The notes: a model not told the origin generated them from the sequence alone. 64,000 bases of DNA from Methanobacterium alkalithermotolerans (GCF_018141185.1 NZ_CP058560.1:496001-560000); one strand, 5' to 3'; shown: positions 26,095 through 35,016, counted from the stretch's first letter. Numbers and translations: made by a program.

Positions 26095-26399
26095 GAAAAA
26101 ATCCTCATTGAAAAATTAAAAATTTGGTTTCTATCTGGCCCCTTTTTAAAAAAAGCATTTTTTATACGGGAAAAATAGTTACCATCATTAATTAGTAGGA
26201 ATGCTGCTTTTAATTTTATCTCAAAGAAAAATCCTTGAAATAATTATTATAAAGAGTCAGATGGTAATTATTTGCCATTTAATCACCCCCACGGTAATTA
26301 AAGGCCAGATAGTAACGCTAATAATATTATGGGTTTATTTTTATATAAATTTTACTAAAAAAATTTGGGAAATTGTTCCTTCAAGAAAAGAAAAAAGTA
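26095..26399. other. Gene-free stretch
   Basis: Nothing supported here beyond the short direct repeat GGTAATTA (two copies, about 26261 and 26292). An AT-rich open frame across 26201-26452 is antisense to the following gene and is not believed. Confidence 0.35.
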
Positions 26400-27428
26400 T
26401 TAATTTACTTTATTCTTTTCTTTTAATTTTGAGAGAAGTTTATCATGCCTGATTTTTATATGATCATATCCTTTTGTATCAAAGGGGCAGTCCTCTATAC
26501 AGTAAGTACACCCCTTAGAACAACCTATACACTGGTTTTGTATTAAAATTACTTCTTTGCCACAGCAAGTTTCTTTTTCAATTAATGCTTTTTCCGGGCA
26601 GGCTTTGATACATTTTCCACACCTATTACAGTAATCTCTTATCCAGGTATGGGGGTTTTCTTCCCTTAGGGGTAAATTTTCCATGGTGGTGAATATGGCA
26701 GATATTTTCTGTGCCGGGCCACATTCTGGAGTTATTAGAAGACCACTTTCACCTATAAGTCCCATGGAAGCTTTTTGCCCCAGTGCAGATAAATCCACCA
26801 GGGCTTCATAAGGGTGGGCTACCTGGGTGGAGTAGCCCTTTTGTCGCAGGTAATCAGATAATTTATAGGTTATTTTACCCAGTTTCTCATAGGCCGCGTC
26901 ATTATAACTCTGGGCTTCCTCACCCGGAGGTGTTTTTATGATTTTGCGATCCATGGGCATGGTGAGGACTATGGCCTGGGGATAGTACACCTTTTTATCT
27001 CCAATTAAAATATCTGGATTAAAGGAGGTATATCCTATACTGGAAATTCCCAGTTTATGGGCATATTCTTCAAATTTCTGGATAAATACATCATCAACCA
27101 TTTTTTTCATTTCCAGAGGATTTTCTACCTGTGATAGGTCCGGGTATTCTTTATCCCATCCACAGGAACATCCACTACCACAACCTTCTTCCAAAGAAGA
27201 TTCTTTTTCCATGGATTTATTTTCTTCCACCCCACAGCCACATCCGTCGTTTTGTGATTGAGTATCTGAACATGATTTTTTAAGTGTTTTTTCTCCACCG
27301 CCACAATTAGATACTTCTTCAAATCCGTCACCAGCACAATCTGAATCATTATAAGATTCTTCAATACCACTAACCTTATTTATCCGTGATTTTTCTATTT
27401 CTTCGCATCCACAGTCTTTATCTTTCAA
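26400..27428 (-). CDS. Fe-S protein with Cys-rich N-terminus, last gene of the arsenic operon
   Basis: A 342-residue protein starting at TTG 27428 with GGAGAT 7 nt upstream. Residues 1-92 form a disordered, Glu/Ser-rich tail with ten cysteines in CGC, GCGCG and CGSGCSCG groups. Residues 95-250 resemble the QueG-type domain of epoxyqueuosine reductase-like proteins (IGYTSFNP, GLIGESGLLITPECGP). The C-terminal part has two ferredoxin clusters, CNRCGKCIKACP and CIGCSKGCTYCIEDCP. The queuosine pathway role is unlikely here, since it follows arsR, acr3 and uspA on one strand. I infer a redox or metalloid-binding role; the tail may hold As(III) or another thiophilic metal. Confidence 0.75.
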   Translation of the reverse strand: MKDKDCGCEEIEKSRINKVSGIEESYNDSDCAGDGFEEVSNCGGGEKTLKKSCSDTQSQNDGCGCGVEENKSMEKESSLEEGCGSGCSCGWDKEYPDLSQVENPLEMKKMVDDVFIQKFEEYAHKLGISSIGYTSFNPDILIGDKKVYYPQAIVLTMPMDRKIIKTPPGEEAQSYNDAAYEKLGKITYKLSDYLRQKGYSTQVAHPYEALVDLSALGQKASMGLIGESGLLITPECGPAQKISAIFTTMENLPLREENPHTWIRDYCNRCGKCIKACPEKALIEKETCCGKEVILIQNQCIGCSKGCTYCIEDCPFDTKGYDHIKIRHDKLLSKLKEKNKVN

Positions 27429-27475
27429 TATTATATCTCCTTATAATCATTAATTCTTGCTTAAAAAATATCGGA

Positions 27476-27883
27476 TTAATGCACGGTTAAAACCGGGCAT
27501 TTAGCGTCCCTTACCACTTTTTCAGCCACACTACCCAGTAAAAATCTCTCTAATCGGTGTTTTCCAGATCCACCAATAACAATTAAGTCCACCCCTGTAC
27601 GGGCCATATTTAATATTTCCTCAGAAGCCAGACCTTCTTTAATCATGTATTCTTTTTTTAAGGGTTTAGTTTCCATTTTCTTAAATAGTTGGGCTACTTT
27701 CTCCAGGGCTTCTTCCCCTTCTTTTTTTAAGATATTCATGGTTACCCCGGAGGTGGGCCGGGATTCCAGAACATTCAATACATAAATAAAAGAGCCATGG
27801 GCCTGAGCCAGCATAATAGCATATTTAGCTGCATTTAAGCTCACTGAGGAACCATCAACAGGCAATAGAATTTTTTCAAACAT
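27476..27883 (-). CDS. UspA-type universal stress protein
   Basis: A 135-residue UspA-fold protein starting MFEKILLPVDGSSVSLNAA, with the ATP-binding pattern GGSGKHRLERFLLGSVAEKV near residue 105. Such proteins bind ATP and dampen stress; a partner role for the adjacent arsenite pump is suggested only by position. It lies 11 bp downstream of acr3 and 47 bp upstream of the Fe-S gene, so it is in the ars operon. GGGAGATG precedes the ATG. Confidence 0.9.
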   Translation of the reverse strand: MFEKILLPVDGSSVSLNAAKYAIMLAQAHGSFIYVLNVLESRPTSGVTMNILKKEGEEALEKVAQLFKKMETKPLKKEYMIKEGLASEEILNMARTGVDLIVIGGSGKHRLERFLLGSVAEKVVRDAKCPVLTVH

Positions 27884-27894
27884 TTTACATCTCC

Positions 27895-29079
27895 CTAGTC
27901 TGATTTATCAATATTACAGCTAATGCTCTCTTCTTCTTCCTTACAGGTAAGGGCAGTTTCTTTGTTTACAGGGCACTGTTCTTCACCCAGGTGACATTCC
28001 GCGTAAAGTCCGCAGTATTTTTTGGATATGGCCACCAGCATGAGCATGAGTGGTACTTCAATTAAAACCCCTACCACGGTGGCCAGGGCTGCTCCTGATC
28101 CCAGACCAAAAATGAGTATGGTAGTGGCTATAGCCACTTCAAAGTGGTTGGAAGCCCCAATCATAGAGGCTGGAGCAGCGTCCTCATAGGATAGTTTCAG
28201 TTTCCGGGCCAGGAAAAAGTAGCTTAAGGCATATACAAAGATGGCATTTACAAAGATAGGTACTGCTATCCAGAATATGGTTAAGGGGTTGTCCACTATT
28301 ACTTCGCCTTTGAAAGTGAATAAGAGTATTAGTGTGGCTAGAAGGGCTATTATGCTCACGGGCTGTATAAATCGCAGGAATTTTTTTTCAAACCATTCCC
28401 ATCCCCTGTTTTTTATTATCCATCTACGGGTGTAATATCCACTTACCAGAGGGAAGAATACGTATATGGCCACTGAAAAGGCTATGGTTTCCCAGGGTAA
28501 GGGTACCTGGGATATTCCTGATAGGAAGCTGGCCAGTGGAGCATATACCACTACCATTACCAGGGAGTTTACTGCTATCATAATGAGAGTTAGTCCGTCG
28601 TTACCCCGGGCCAGGTAGTTCCACATTAAAACCATGGCGGTGCAGGGAGCTATTCCCAGGATTATTACCCCTGCCAGGTAACTGCGCCAGAGTTCTATCT
28701 GCTGCCCGGTGGCTATTATCTCTGTTCCCGGTAAAAAACCCACAAAGAGGTATCCCAGGAAGAACCAGGCAATGAGGAAGGTGGAAAGGGGGGCCACCAC
28801 CCAGTTTAAAAACAGAGTCAGGCCTACCGGGCGTGGTGTTTTAGCCGCCTTTAGAACCTGTCCAAAGTCTATTTTAACCATGATAGGGTATACCATGAAA
28901 AATAAGGCTATAGCTATAGGTATAGAAACGTTGAATACCGTGTAGGAGTCCAGGGTCAGGGCCATTTCCGGGACACTTCGGCCTAGTAGTATGCCCAGTA
29001 TGATACAGGCGAATACGAATACTGTAAGGTATTTTTCAAAAAAGGATAAATTTTTACTTTTTATGCTTCTATTGGCCAT
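27895..29079 (-). CDS. acr3: Acr3-type arsenite efflux carrier
   Basis: A 394-residue ten-helix secondary transporter that expels arsenite (As(OH)3) with the proton gradient. The substrate-binding Cys lies in LGIAPCTAMVLMWNYLARGN (about residue 145), with the conserved GASNHFEVAIA late in the protein. A C-terminal tail of about 45 residues carries five Cys (KYCGLYAECHLGEEQC ... CKEEEESISC) that is longer than usual and could load arsenite. AAGGTGAT is 5 nt before the ATG. It sits 23 bp after arsR and before uspA in one operon. Confidence 0.93.
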   Translation of the reverse strand: MANRSIKSKNLSFFEKYLTVFVFACIILGILLGRSVPEMALTLDSYTVFNVSIPIAIALFFMVYPIMVKIDFGQVLKAAKTPRPVGLTLFLNWVVAPLSTFLIAWFFLGYLFVGFLPGTEIIATGQQIELWRSYLAGVIILGIAPCTAMVLMWNYLARGNDGLTLIMIAVNSLVMVVVYAPLASFLSGISQVPLPWETIAFSVAIYVFFPLVSGYYTRRWIIKNRGWEWFEKKFLRFIQPVSIIALLATLILLFTFKGEVIVDNPLTIFWIAVPIFVNAIFVYALSYFFLARKLKLSYEDAAPASMIGASNHFEVAIATTILIFGLGSGAALATVVGVLIEVPLMLMLVAISKKYCGLYAECHLGEEQCPVNKETALTCKEEEESISCNIDKSD

Positions 29080-29102
29080 TTAATCACCTTTATATTAGCT
29101 TT

Positions 29103-29444
29103 TCAATGGATATTATTCATAATCTGGTCTACAAGTTCCATGATATCTGGATGGGATAGCTGGTAATGTATCCATACTCCTTCTTTTCGCCATTTCAAAA
29201 ATCCTGCATTTTTTAATAAAGTTAGATGATGGGATACGGTGGGCTGGGGTTTATCCAGTACCTCAATTATTTCACAAGCGCATAGTTCACCGTTTTTTAG
29301 TAAGTGCAGTATTTTAAGGCGGGTGGGATCTGCCAGGGCCTTTAAAACCTCAGCAGTTGCATACAAATTTTCGTCTGAGGGTAAGCCCTGTCTTAGTTTT
29401 ATCAGTTTTTCAGCAGAACTCTCATCAGTAGCACATGATTTCAT
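29103..29444 (-). CDS. arsR: ArsR-type arsenic repressor
   Basis: A 113-residue winged-helix repressor: PTRLKILHLLKNGELCACEII carries the arsenite-binding ELCxC motif (Cys at about 64 and 66), then KPQPTVSHHLTLLKNAGFLKWRKEGVWIHYQL is the recognition helix and wing. It releases DNA on binding As(III) or Sb(III). The gene is first in the operon with acr3, uspA and the Fe-S protein. The ATG lies just after AGGGG with only 1 nt spacing, so it may be translated from a short or leaderless transcript. Confidence 0.93.
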   Translation of the reverse strand: MKSCATDESSAEKLIKLRQGLPSDENLYATAEVLKALADPTRLKILHLLKNGELCACEIIEVLDKPQPTVSHHLTLLKNAGFLKWRKEGVWIHYQLSHPDIMELVDQIMNNIH

Positions 29445-29490
29445 ACCCCTTTTATATATATCATTATATTTAAATATTTGGATATATGGA
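29445..29490 (-). promoter_or_regulatory. ars promoter and candidate ArsR operator
   Basis: The 12-bp perfect palindrome ATATTTAAATAT (29466-29477) also serves as TATA box for the minus-strand operon, 22-33 bp before the ArsR start. Binding there would block TBP. The AT-rich sequence makes chance palindromes likely, so this is only a candidate. Confidence 0.4.
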
Positions 29491-29560
29491 TGAAAGGGGT
29501 GAGGTTTTTAAATCCTTAAAAAAACAACAATGAATAAAAAAAACTTTAATCTGGAAAAAA

Positions 29561-29998
29561 ATGAAAGGAACTTACTGCTTGATTATTGAAAATAAAAAAG
29601 AATGTGACCTTACTGTAGGAAAAAAGGGTAATTTTCATTTTGAAAAAGGTTTTTATGTCTATGTAGGATCTGCCCTTAATTCATTGCCAGGCCGCATAAA
29701 AAGACATCTTTCCTCATCCAAGAAATTATTTTGGCATGTGGACTACCTTTTAGCTGCACCTCACACCAGAGTAATAGAAGTAGTGTTTGCCAGTAACCCC
29801 CATAAGGTGGAGTGTGCTATCTCAAGTAATATATCCCTGAAATCTAAAGAAATACCTGGATTTGGTTCATCAGATTGCCGTTGTAAATCTCATCTATTCT
29901 ATTTTAAAGATTCAACAGAATCAATTAAAATCTGTAAAGATTCATTTTTAAAAAATAAGTTAGTTCCACAGGATTTATCCCAGTTATCCCTGAAATAG
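29561..29998 (+). CDS. DUF123 (GIY-YIG-like) nuclease-related protein
   Basis: A 145-residue protein with the DUF123 pattern: KGTYCLIIEN at the start, HFEKGFYVYVGSALNSLPGRIKRHL (the GIY-YIG-like YVYVGSA core), WHVDYLLA, and GFGSSDCRCKSHLFYF at the end. Relatives are fused to endonuclease domains in some archaea, so a nuclease role is likely but the catalytic Arg/Glu set is not certain. It diverges from the ars operon. No clear ribosome binding site. Confidence 0.8.
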   Translation: MKGTYCLIIENKKECDLTVGKKGNFHFEKGFYVYVGSALNSLPGRIKRHLSSSKKLFWHVDYLLAAPHTRVIEVVFASNPHKVECAISSNISLKSKEIPGFGSSDCRCKSHLFYFKDSTESIKICKDSFLKNKLVPQDLSQLSLK

Positions 29999-30043
29999 TC
30001 TTTAATATTAGATAAAAAAAATAATCAGAAACTTAAAATATTA

Positions 30044-30838
30044 TTAAAGTTTCTGAAAAAACTCTTCAAATTCCTCATCTTCCAGTGGAGTGGGGAGGAT
30101 GAAATCTGAATTTTTATAAATGGCCCGGGAGAGTTCACGATACATCTCCGCCATATCTGAATCTGGGAACTTCTCCATCACCGTTTTAGCATCATATTCA
30201 CTTTTCTGGACCAGCTGGTTGCGGGGTATAACTCCGATTACTTTGGTGCCTATTTTCCGGGCAAAACGTGATACCACCTCTTCCTCATTATCCAGACCTT
30301 TACAGTTGCAGATTATGCCTCCCAGACGGCTTTTTAATTTTTTTATACCTCTGGAGATATTATTAGCCGCATAAAGGGCCATGTACTCTCCAGAAGTTAC
30401 GATGTAAACTTCATCAGCATAGTCTTCCCTTAAAGGAACTGCAAACCCCCCACAGACCACATCACCCAGTACGTCGTAGATAACCACATCCAGGTCTTCT
30501 TCAAAGACATTTAGCCTCTCTAAAAGACTCATGGCCACAATAACTCCTCTACCAGCACAGCCCACACCAGGTTCTGGACCGCCGCTTTCGGTGCACATCA
30601 CCTGGTTAAATCCACTGAATATAACATCCTTTCTTCCAGCATTCCTTTTTTCTTTGATGATGTTTAATATGGTGGGCAGTCGGGAGCCATAGAGGGTACG
30701 GGTGGTGTCTGCCTTGGGGTCGCATCCTATTACCAGAACCTTTTTATCCTCACTGTAGGCTCCGGCTATATTGGATACAATGGTGGATTTACCAATACCT
30801 CCCTTGCCATAAATGGCTATACGTTTGGTTTTACTCAT
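30044..30838 (-). CDS. cfbC: CfbC, NifH-like reductase of F430 biosynthesis
   Basis: A 264-residue NifH/BchL-family P-loop ATPase. Walker A GKGGIGKSTIVSN is at residues 10-22, the 4Fe-4S cysteines are in GVGCAGRGV (about 95) and DVVCGGFAVPL (about 129), and DVLGDVVCGG carries switch II. Its length (264) and sequence blocks are those of CfbC, which with CfbD makes Ni-sirohydrochlorin a,c-diamide cyclise in making the methyl-coenzyme M reductase cofactor F430. The nitrogenase Fe protein NifH is longer and would sit with nifDK, none of which is here. It overlaps the CBS gene upstream by 8 bp; GGTGAAAT precedes the ATG. Confidence 0.88.
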   Translation of the reverse strand: MSKTKRIAIYGKGGIGKSTIVSNIAGAYSEDKKVLVIGCDPKADTTRTLYGSRLPTILNIIKEKRNAGRKDVIFSGFNQVMCTESGGPEPGVGCAGRGVIVAMSLLERLNVFEEDLDVVIYDVLGDVVCGGFAVPLREDYADEVYIVTSGEYMALYAANNISRGIKKLKSRLGGIICNCKGLDNEEEVVSRFARKIGTKVIGVIPRNQLVQKSEYDAKTVMEKFPDSDMAEMYRELSRAIYKNSDFILPTPLEDEEFEEFFQKL

Positions 30839-31313
30839 TAGATTTCACCATAGCACCGATAATATCTCCCCTGGTGAGAATACCAACCAGTTTATTCTCT
30901 TCATCCACAACTGGAAGGCGGTTAATCTGGTGTTGATCCATGAGTTCGGCTGCATCAGAAATGGATTTATCAGGAGTAATGGTGATCACCTTCCGGGTCA
31001 TGATGGATGAGACCTTCTCCACTGCAGCTTTATTTATTCCTGCTGCTATCTCATCAAATTCGTATTTCATGCGCACTGGTAATTCAATTAAATCCAACGG
31101 TGCAGGTAAGATAAGATTTAAATTAGGAGAATGGACTTCTAAAAGCCGCATAATATCCCCTTCACTGAGTATACCCACAACTTTCCACTTATCATCCACC
31201 ACCGGGGCCCCACTAATCTTATGATCCCTTAAAGTTTTAGAAACTTCACTAATCTTATCTGCCTCTTTAAAGGTTATTACCTCTTTTTGCATGGCATCTT
31301 GAATTTCTATCAA
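30831..31313 (-). CDS. CBS-domain protein
   Basis: A 160-residue protein with two CBS motifs, each beginning with V/MxxEVITFKEADKISEVSKTLR-like and IMTRKVITITPDKSISDAAEL blocks and ending with GILSEGDIMRL or GILTRGDIIGAM. CBS pairs bind adenine nucleotides such as AMP, ATP or SAM and sense energy state. TTG 31313 with GGAG 8 nt upstream is the likely start. It overlaps cfbC by 8 bp, so energy state may be coupled to F430 synthesis; that is inference. Confidence 0.85.
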   Translation of the reverse strand: MIEIQDAMQKEVITFKEADKISEVSKTLRDHKISGAPVVDDKWKVVGILSEGDIMRLLEVHSPNLNLILPAPLDLIELPVRMKYEFDEIAAGINKAAVEKVSSIMTRKVITITPDKSISDAAELMDQHQINRLPVVDEENKLVGILTRGDIIGAMVKSNE

Positions 31314-31444
31314 TTCATCAACTCCTTTTTTAGATGGGATTTTATAATCAAAGTAATTTTCAACATGAAATAATTATTCTTTTTGCTTTAAATAAGTATA
31401 ATGTTTAATTGATTTATTTTATCTAATAAAAAAATTAGAAGGAG

Positions 31445-32635
31445 TTATCTTTTAACTTTTTTATAAACTAAATCCCCTGACCGTACCTTTTCATCCACCT
31501 TTAAGCCCACATTTTGTCCTTTTATAGCTTTTGTAATATCTAATCCCTCTATCTGCATGGATTCTGCCTTTTGTTTTACAAATCCGGTGGTGGGGCCCTG
31601 AATAATAAGTTCGTCTCCTAGTTTTAAATCAGACCATAATCTTACTTCTGCTGCTTTTACCTGGGAGAAATAATTGACCACTTCACCCACGTCTTTTTTT
31701 ATATAGGGTGACTGGTTGGAGGGACTATCCTGCAGGGGTTTTTGGAAGTAGAAGCCCTGATCAAAGCCCCGGTTAAATACGTTTTTTAAATCATCTAACC
31801 ATTGGCTTTTAAAGGACCATCCATTATGATAAGTATTAATTGCTTCCTGGTAAACCCGGGTGACCTCCCCTACATAATCTGCACTTCTAGCCCGCCCCTC
31901 TATCTTAAAAGCAGCTACCCCTGACTCCATTAACTCCGGTATGTATTCAATCATGCACATATCCCGGGGACTCAAAAAATGAGTCATATTATCCTCTTTT
32001 TCTAATATAAGTTTGCTACCATCTTCACACTCCATCTTCCACACTTTACGGCAGGGCTGCAGGCATTCCCCACAATTAGCATTTTTCTGGTACAGGTAGC
32101 TACTTAAAAAACAGCGTCCAGATAGGGCCATACACTGGGCCCCGTGAATGAATACTTCTATTTCCAGTGGGGATTTGCTACTTATTTGTTTTATTTCATC
32201 CAGGGATAGTTCCCGGGATAGAATAGCCCTTTTAACACCCAGTTTTTTTAAGGTGTGCAGGGTGCGGGTATTGGATGCATTGCCCTGAACTGAATAGTGG
32301 GCCTCCAGGTGGTGATCCCGGATTAATTCCAGTGCCCCCAGGTCAGATACAATAAGAGCATCCACCCCGGATTCAACCACACCAGGTAGCATTTTCTCCA
32401 GCCCATCCAAATCCTGGTTTCTCATCATGGTATTGGTGCACACATACAGCCTGGATTCATGTTTATGGGTCATATTAACCGCCTTTTCCAGTTCACTTAG
32501 AGAAAAGTTGGTGCTATGGGCCCTCATATTGAATCCCTGTATACCAATATAAACCGAATCAGCCCCGTTTTTTAGGGCGGAGCTGAGGGATGTGAAGTTA
32601 CCTGCAGGAGATAATAGTTCCACCATATTAACCAT
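31445..32635 (-). CDS. Peptidase U32 family protein
   Basis: A 396-residue U32-type TIM-barrel enzyme. The family blocks are ELLSPAGNFTSL at the start, GADSVYIGIQGFNMRA, and the iron-sulfur Cys set CMALSGRCF ... CGECLQPCRK, followed by KIEGRARSADYVG. Family members TrhP and RlhA hydroxylate tRNA or rRNA with prephenate as source; the archaeal members are not defined. Peptidase is a historic name. The start is MVNMVEL, with an internal Met three residues on equally possible. Follows purF by 42 bp. Confidence 0.85.
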   Translation of the reverse strand: MVNMVELLSPAGNFTSLSSALKNGADSVYIGIQGFNMRAHSTNFSLSELEKAVNMTHKHESRLYVCTNTMMRNQDLDGLEKMLPGVVESGVDALIVSDLGALELIRDHHLEAHYSVQGNASNTRTLHTLKKLGVKRAILSRELSLDEIKQISSKSPLEIEVFIHGAQCMALSGRCFLSSYLYQKNANCGECLQPCRKVWKMECEDGSKLILEKEDNMTHFLSPRDMCMIEYIPELMESGVAAFKIEGRARSADYVGEVTRVYQEAINTYHNGWSFKSQWLDDLKNVFNRGFDQGFYFQKPLQDSPSNQSPYIKKDVGEVVNYFSQVKAAEVRLWSDLKLGDELIIQGPTTGFVKQKAESMQIEGLDITKAIKGQNVGLKVDEKVRSGDLVYKKVKR

Positions 32636-32677
32636 TTTATTTAGATTTATAAAAAATAAGATTTGAAAAATAATTAT

Positions 32678-34075
32678 TTAACATCGGCAGGATTCATAGA
32701 GTTCCAGGTCCCGGGGAAGTTCAGTAGGGTATTCCCCATCCAGACATCCGGTACATAGCTGTTCCTTATCAATGCCAATGCATTTAATTAAGGATTCCAG
32801 GGAAAGGTATCCCAGTGAATCCACACCCAGTGACTCTTTAATTTCTTGAACTGAATGATTGGCCGCAATTAATTCTTTTTTAGTGGCCATGGCCACCCCA
32901 TAGTAACAGGGGGAGATTATGGGAGGGCACCCTATTCTCAGGTGAATTTCTTTTACTCCGGTTTGTTTTAGTACATCAATTAATGACTTGGAGGTGGTTC
33001 CTCTTACTATACTGTCATCTAAAAGCACTATACTTTTACCTTCCAGTTCAGAGATTATAGGGTTCATCTTGAGTTTTACCGAGGTTTCCCTTTCACCCTG
33101 GGTGGGCATGATAAATGTTCTTCCAATGTAACGGTTCTTGATTAGTCCTTCACCATAGGGTAGTCCTGAAGCCCGGGAATATCCTATAGCGGCGGTAATG
33201 GCAGAATCCGGTACCGGCATCACCACATCGGCCTTGGCCGGGAACTCCTGATGCAGAGCTTTACCTATATTTAAGCGCACCTGATAAACATCTCTCTGGT
33301 CGATGATGCTGTCTGGTCGGGCAAAGTACACATATTCGAACATACAGTGGGCCCTTTTAATCCAGGAGGTGTCCATTTTATAACTGGTGATTTTATCATT
33401 GAGCAGTATGATTTCACCAGGTTCCACATCCCGTAGTAGTTTAGCCCCAATTACATCAAAGGCCACTGTTTCTGAGGCCACCATATTTAAATCCTCTTTC
33501 TGGCCCAGGGCCAGTGGTTTCATACCCAGAGGGTCCCGGACCACGTAAAGGTCACAGTTAACCAGCACTACCATGGAATAGGATCCAATCAATTGCCGGG
33601 TAACAGCCTTTATACATTCAATCATATCCTGATTTTTGATGTATTCCCGACTTAACATGTGACAGATTACTTCTGAATCTGTGGTGGATCGGAATTGGTG
33701 GCCCTGGGCCTTTAACTCCTGGCGGAGTTCCATGGAATTAATTATATCGCCATTATGGGCAATGGCTATATTTCCACCCTGGAACTCACTAAAAAAAGGT
33801 TGTGAATTTTCCAGAAGTGAGCTGCCTGTGGTGGAATATCTTACATGACCAATACCCACCTGACCTTCTAATTCATCCACTTTTCCATTATTAAAAACGT
33901 CGCACACCAGACCCATGCCCCGGTAGGTATTTAAATCCTGACCATTATGGGTGGATATCCCTGCAGATTCCTGTCCCCGATGCTGTAGAGCATAGAGACC
34001 AAAATATATAGGGGAAGCCACGTTTTTTGAATCGTTATGAGAATATATACCTACAATACCACACTTATCTTGCAA
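32678..34075 (-). CDS. purF: Amidophosphoribosyltransferase
   Basis: A 465-residue enzyme for the first step of purine synthesis: PRPP plus glutamine to phosphoribosylamine. The N-terminal Ntn glutaminase starts MQDKCGIVGIY, so a four-residue leader must be cut to expose Cys; QHRGQESAGI and HVRYSTTG follow. The PRPP-binding site is IVLLDDSIVRGTTSK at about residue 347. The late Cys pairs CPPIISPCYYG and CTGCLDGEYP fit a 4Fe-4S cluster. It is between U32 and the TOPRIM gene on the same strand, 38 bp from the latter. Confidence 0.93.
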   Translation of the reverse strand: MQDKCGIVGIYSHNDSKNVASPIYFGLYALQHRGQESAGISTHNGQDLNTYRGMGLVCDVFNNGKVDELEGQVGIGHVRYSTTGSSLLENSQPFFSEFQGGNIAIAHNGDIINSMELRQELKAQGHQFRSTTDSEVICHMLSREYIKNQDMIECIKAVTRQLIGSYSMVVLVNCDLYVVRDPLGMKPLALGQKEDLNMVASETVAFDVIGAKLLRDVEPGEIILLNDKITSYKMDTSWIKRAHCMFEYVYFARPDSIIDQRDVYQVRLNIGKALHQEFPAKADVVMPVPDSAITAAIGYSRASGLPYGEGLIKNRYIGRTFIMPTQGERETSVKLKMNPIISELEGKSIVLLDDSIVRGTTSKSLIDVLKQTGVKEIHLRIGCPPIISPCYYGVAMATKKELIAANHSVQEIKESLGVDSLGYLSLESLIKCIGIDKEQLCTGCLDGEYPTELPRDLELYESCRC

Positions 34076-34113
34076 TTTTGGATTCTCCCCTTGAATATTA
34101 ATTTAAAATAAGA

Positions 34114-35016
34114 TCATTCCCAAATATTCTGGAACTGATTCTCCAGATTATCATTTTCCTCATCTAAATCATTTTTTAGTTCTTCAGATTTTGGATCCAT
34201 GAAAATAAGGGCGGTTCTAATAACCTTGAGCCATTCTATGGCCTTATCCTTGGACCGGGCACTTATGGAGCCCTGACCCACTATAATATTATCTGGTTTA
34301 AATTGATTAGTTGCAAAAGTAATATGTTCTAAATCTTTTAAATCTTCATCAAAAGCTTCTCTCCAAAGCTTTGTAATAGAAAAAACTTCAAATAAATTTT
34401 TATTCAAAATACTGGTGTATTGAGAATTTAACTTGTTATAATCTCCTTTAATATTTTCCAGTTCAATTTTAAGTTTATCAGATTCCTGTAGAAGTTCCTC
34501 ATTAGAGATAGAAAATTCTTCCATTTTATCTAATAGGGACTGGTTTTCATTAAGTAGATTATTATTCTCCCGTGATAATTCCTGCATTTTATGGTGAGAT
34601 TCCATGAACTGGTCTTCCAGTTGTCTGAAATCCCTAATATTAGCAATAGATAACAAACCCGCCCTAATGATGGCATTTTTAATTTCTTCTGAAATTATCC
34701 CGGGATCTATGTACTCCACATCATGTCCATAGGGAAATTTCATCCTTTCCAGGTGTCCCACTTCGTCTTTAAGGGATTTTTGAAATTTTTCAGCCAGATC
34801 TCTTCCAGGACCATCCACATCAGTGGCAATTAATACCACGTCAGCTCCTTGAACCGCCTTACGGGCAATATCAATACTGGTGGTGGGGATGATGGAAGAA
34901 ATGGTAATGTGATACTCTGCGCCTAGTGCCACGTCCTGCATGGCCCGTGAAACACTTTCCACATCAGAAGCGCCTTCCACAATTATTCTCACATCAATAG
35001 GGCTTTTATTATCCAT
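34114..35016 (-). CDS. TOPRIM-domain protein with long coiled coil
   Basis: A 300-residue protein. Residues 8-115 form a TOPRIM domain: RIIVEGASDVE (catalytic Glu) and DVVLIATDVDGPGRDLAEKF (DxD). Residues 125-205 are heptad-rich (QELSRENNNLLNENQSLLDK and following) coiled coil, and the C-terminal 90 residues carry no recognised domain. TOPRIM folds coordinate Mg in primases, topoisomerases and the RNase M5/OLD group. Its ATG follows the eL37 stop with no gap, so it is in the lsm-eL37 unit and may act on RNA. Not DnaG, which is longer with a zinc domain. Confidence 0.72.
   Translation of the reverse strand: MDNKSPIDVRIIVEGASDVESVSRAMQDVALGAEYHITISSIIPTTSIDIARKAVQGADVVLIATDVDGPGRDLAEKFQKSLKDEVGHLERMKFPYGHDVEYIDPGIISEEIKNAIIRAGLLSIANIRDFRQLEDQFMESHHKMQELSRENNNLLNENQSLLDKMEEFSISNEELLQESDKLKIELENIKGDYNKLNSQYTSILNKNLFEVFSITKLWREAFDEDLKDLEHITFATNQFKPDNIIVGQGSISARSKDKAIEWLKVIRTALIFMDPKSEELKNDLDEENDNLENQFQNIWE

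Noticed and set aside
26201..26452. Hydrophobic open frame on the plus strand
   Set aside because: It runs antisense into the Fe-S protein gene, has no ribosome binding site, and its composition is that of AT-rich non-coding DNA.
26400..27428. Epoxyqueuosine reductase QueG
   Set aside because: Archaea make archaeosine rather than queuosine, and the Cys tail and arsenic operon position argue for another role, although the core fold is similar.
30044..30838. Nitrogenase iron protein NifH
   Set aside because: Sequence blocks and length fit CfbC, and there are no nifD/K/E/N genes or nif GlnB pair next to it.
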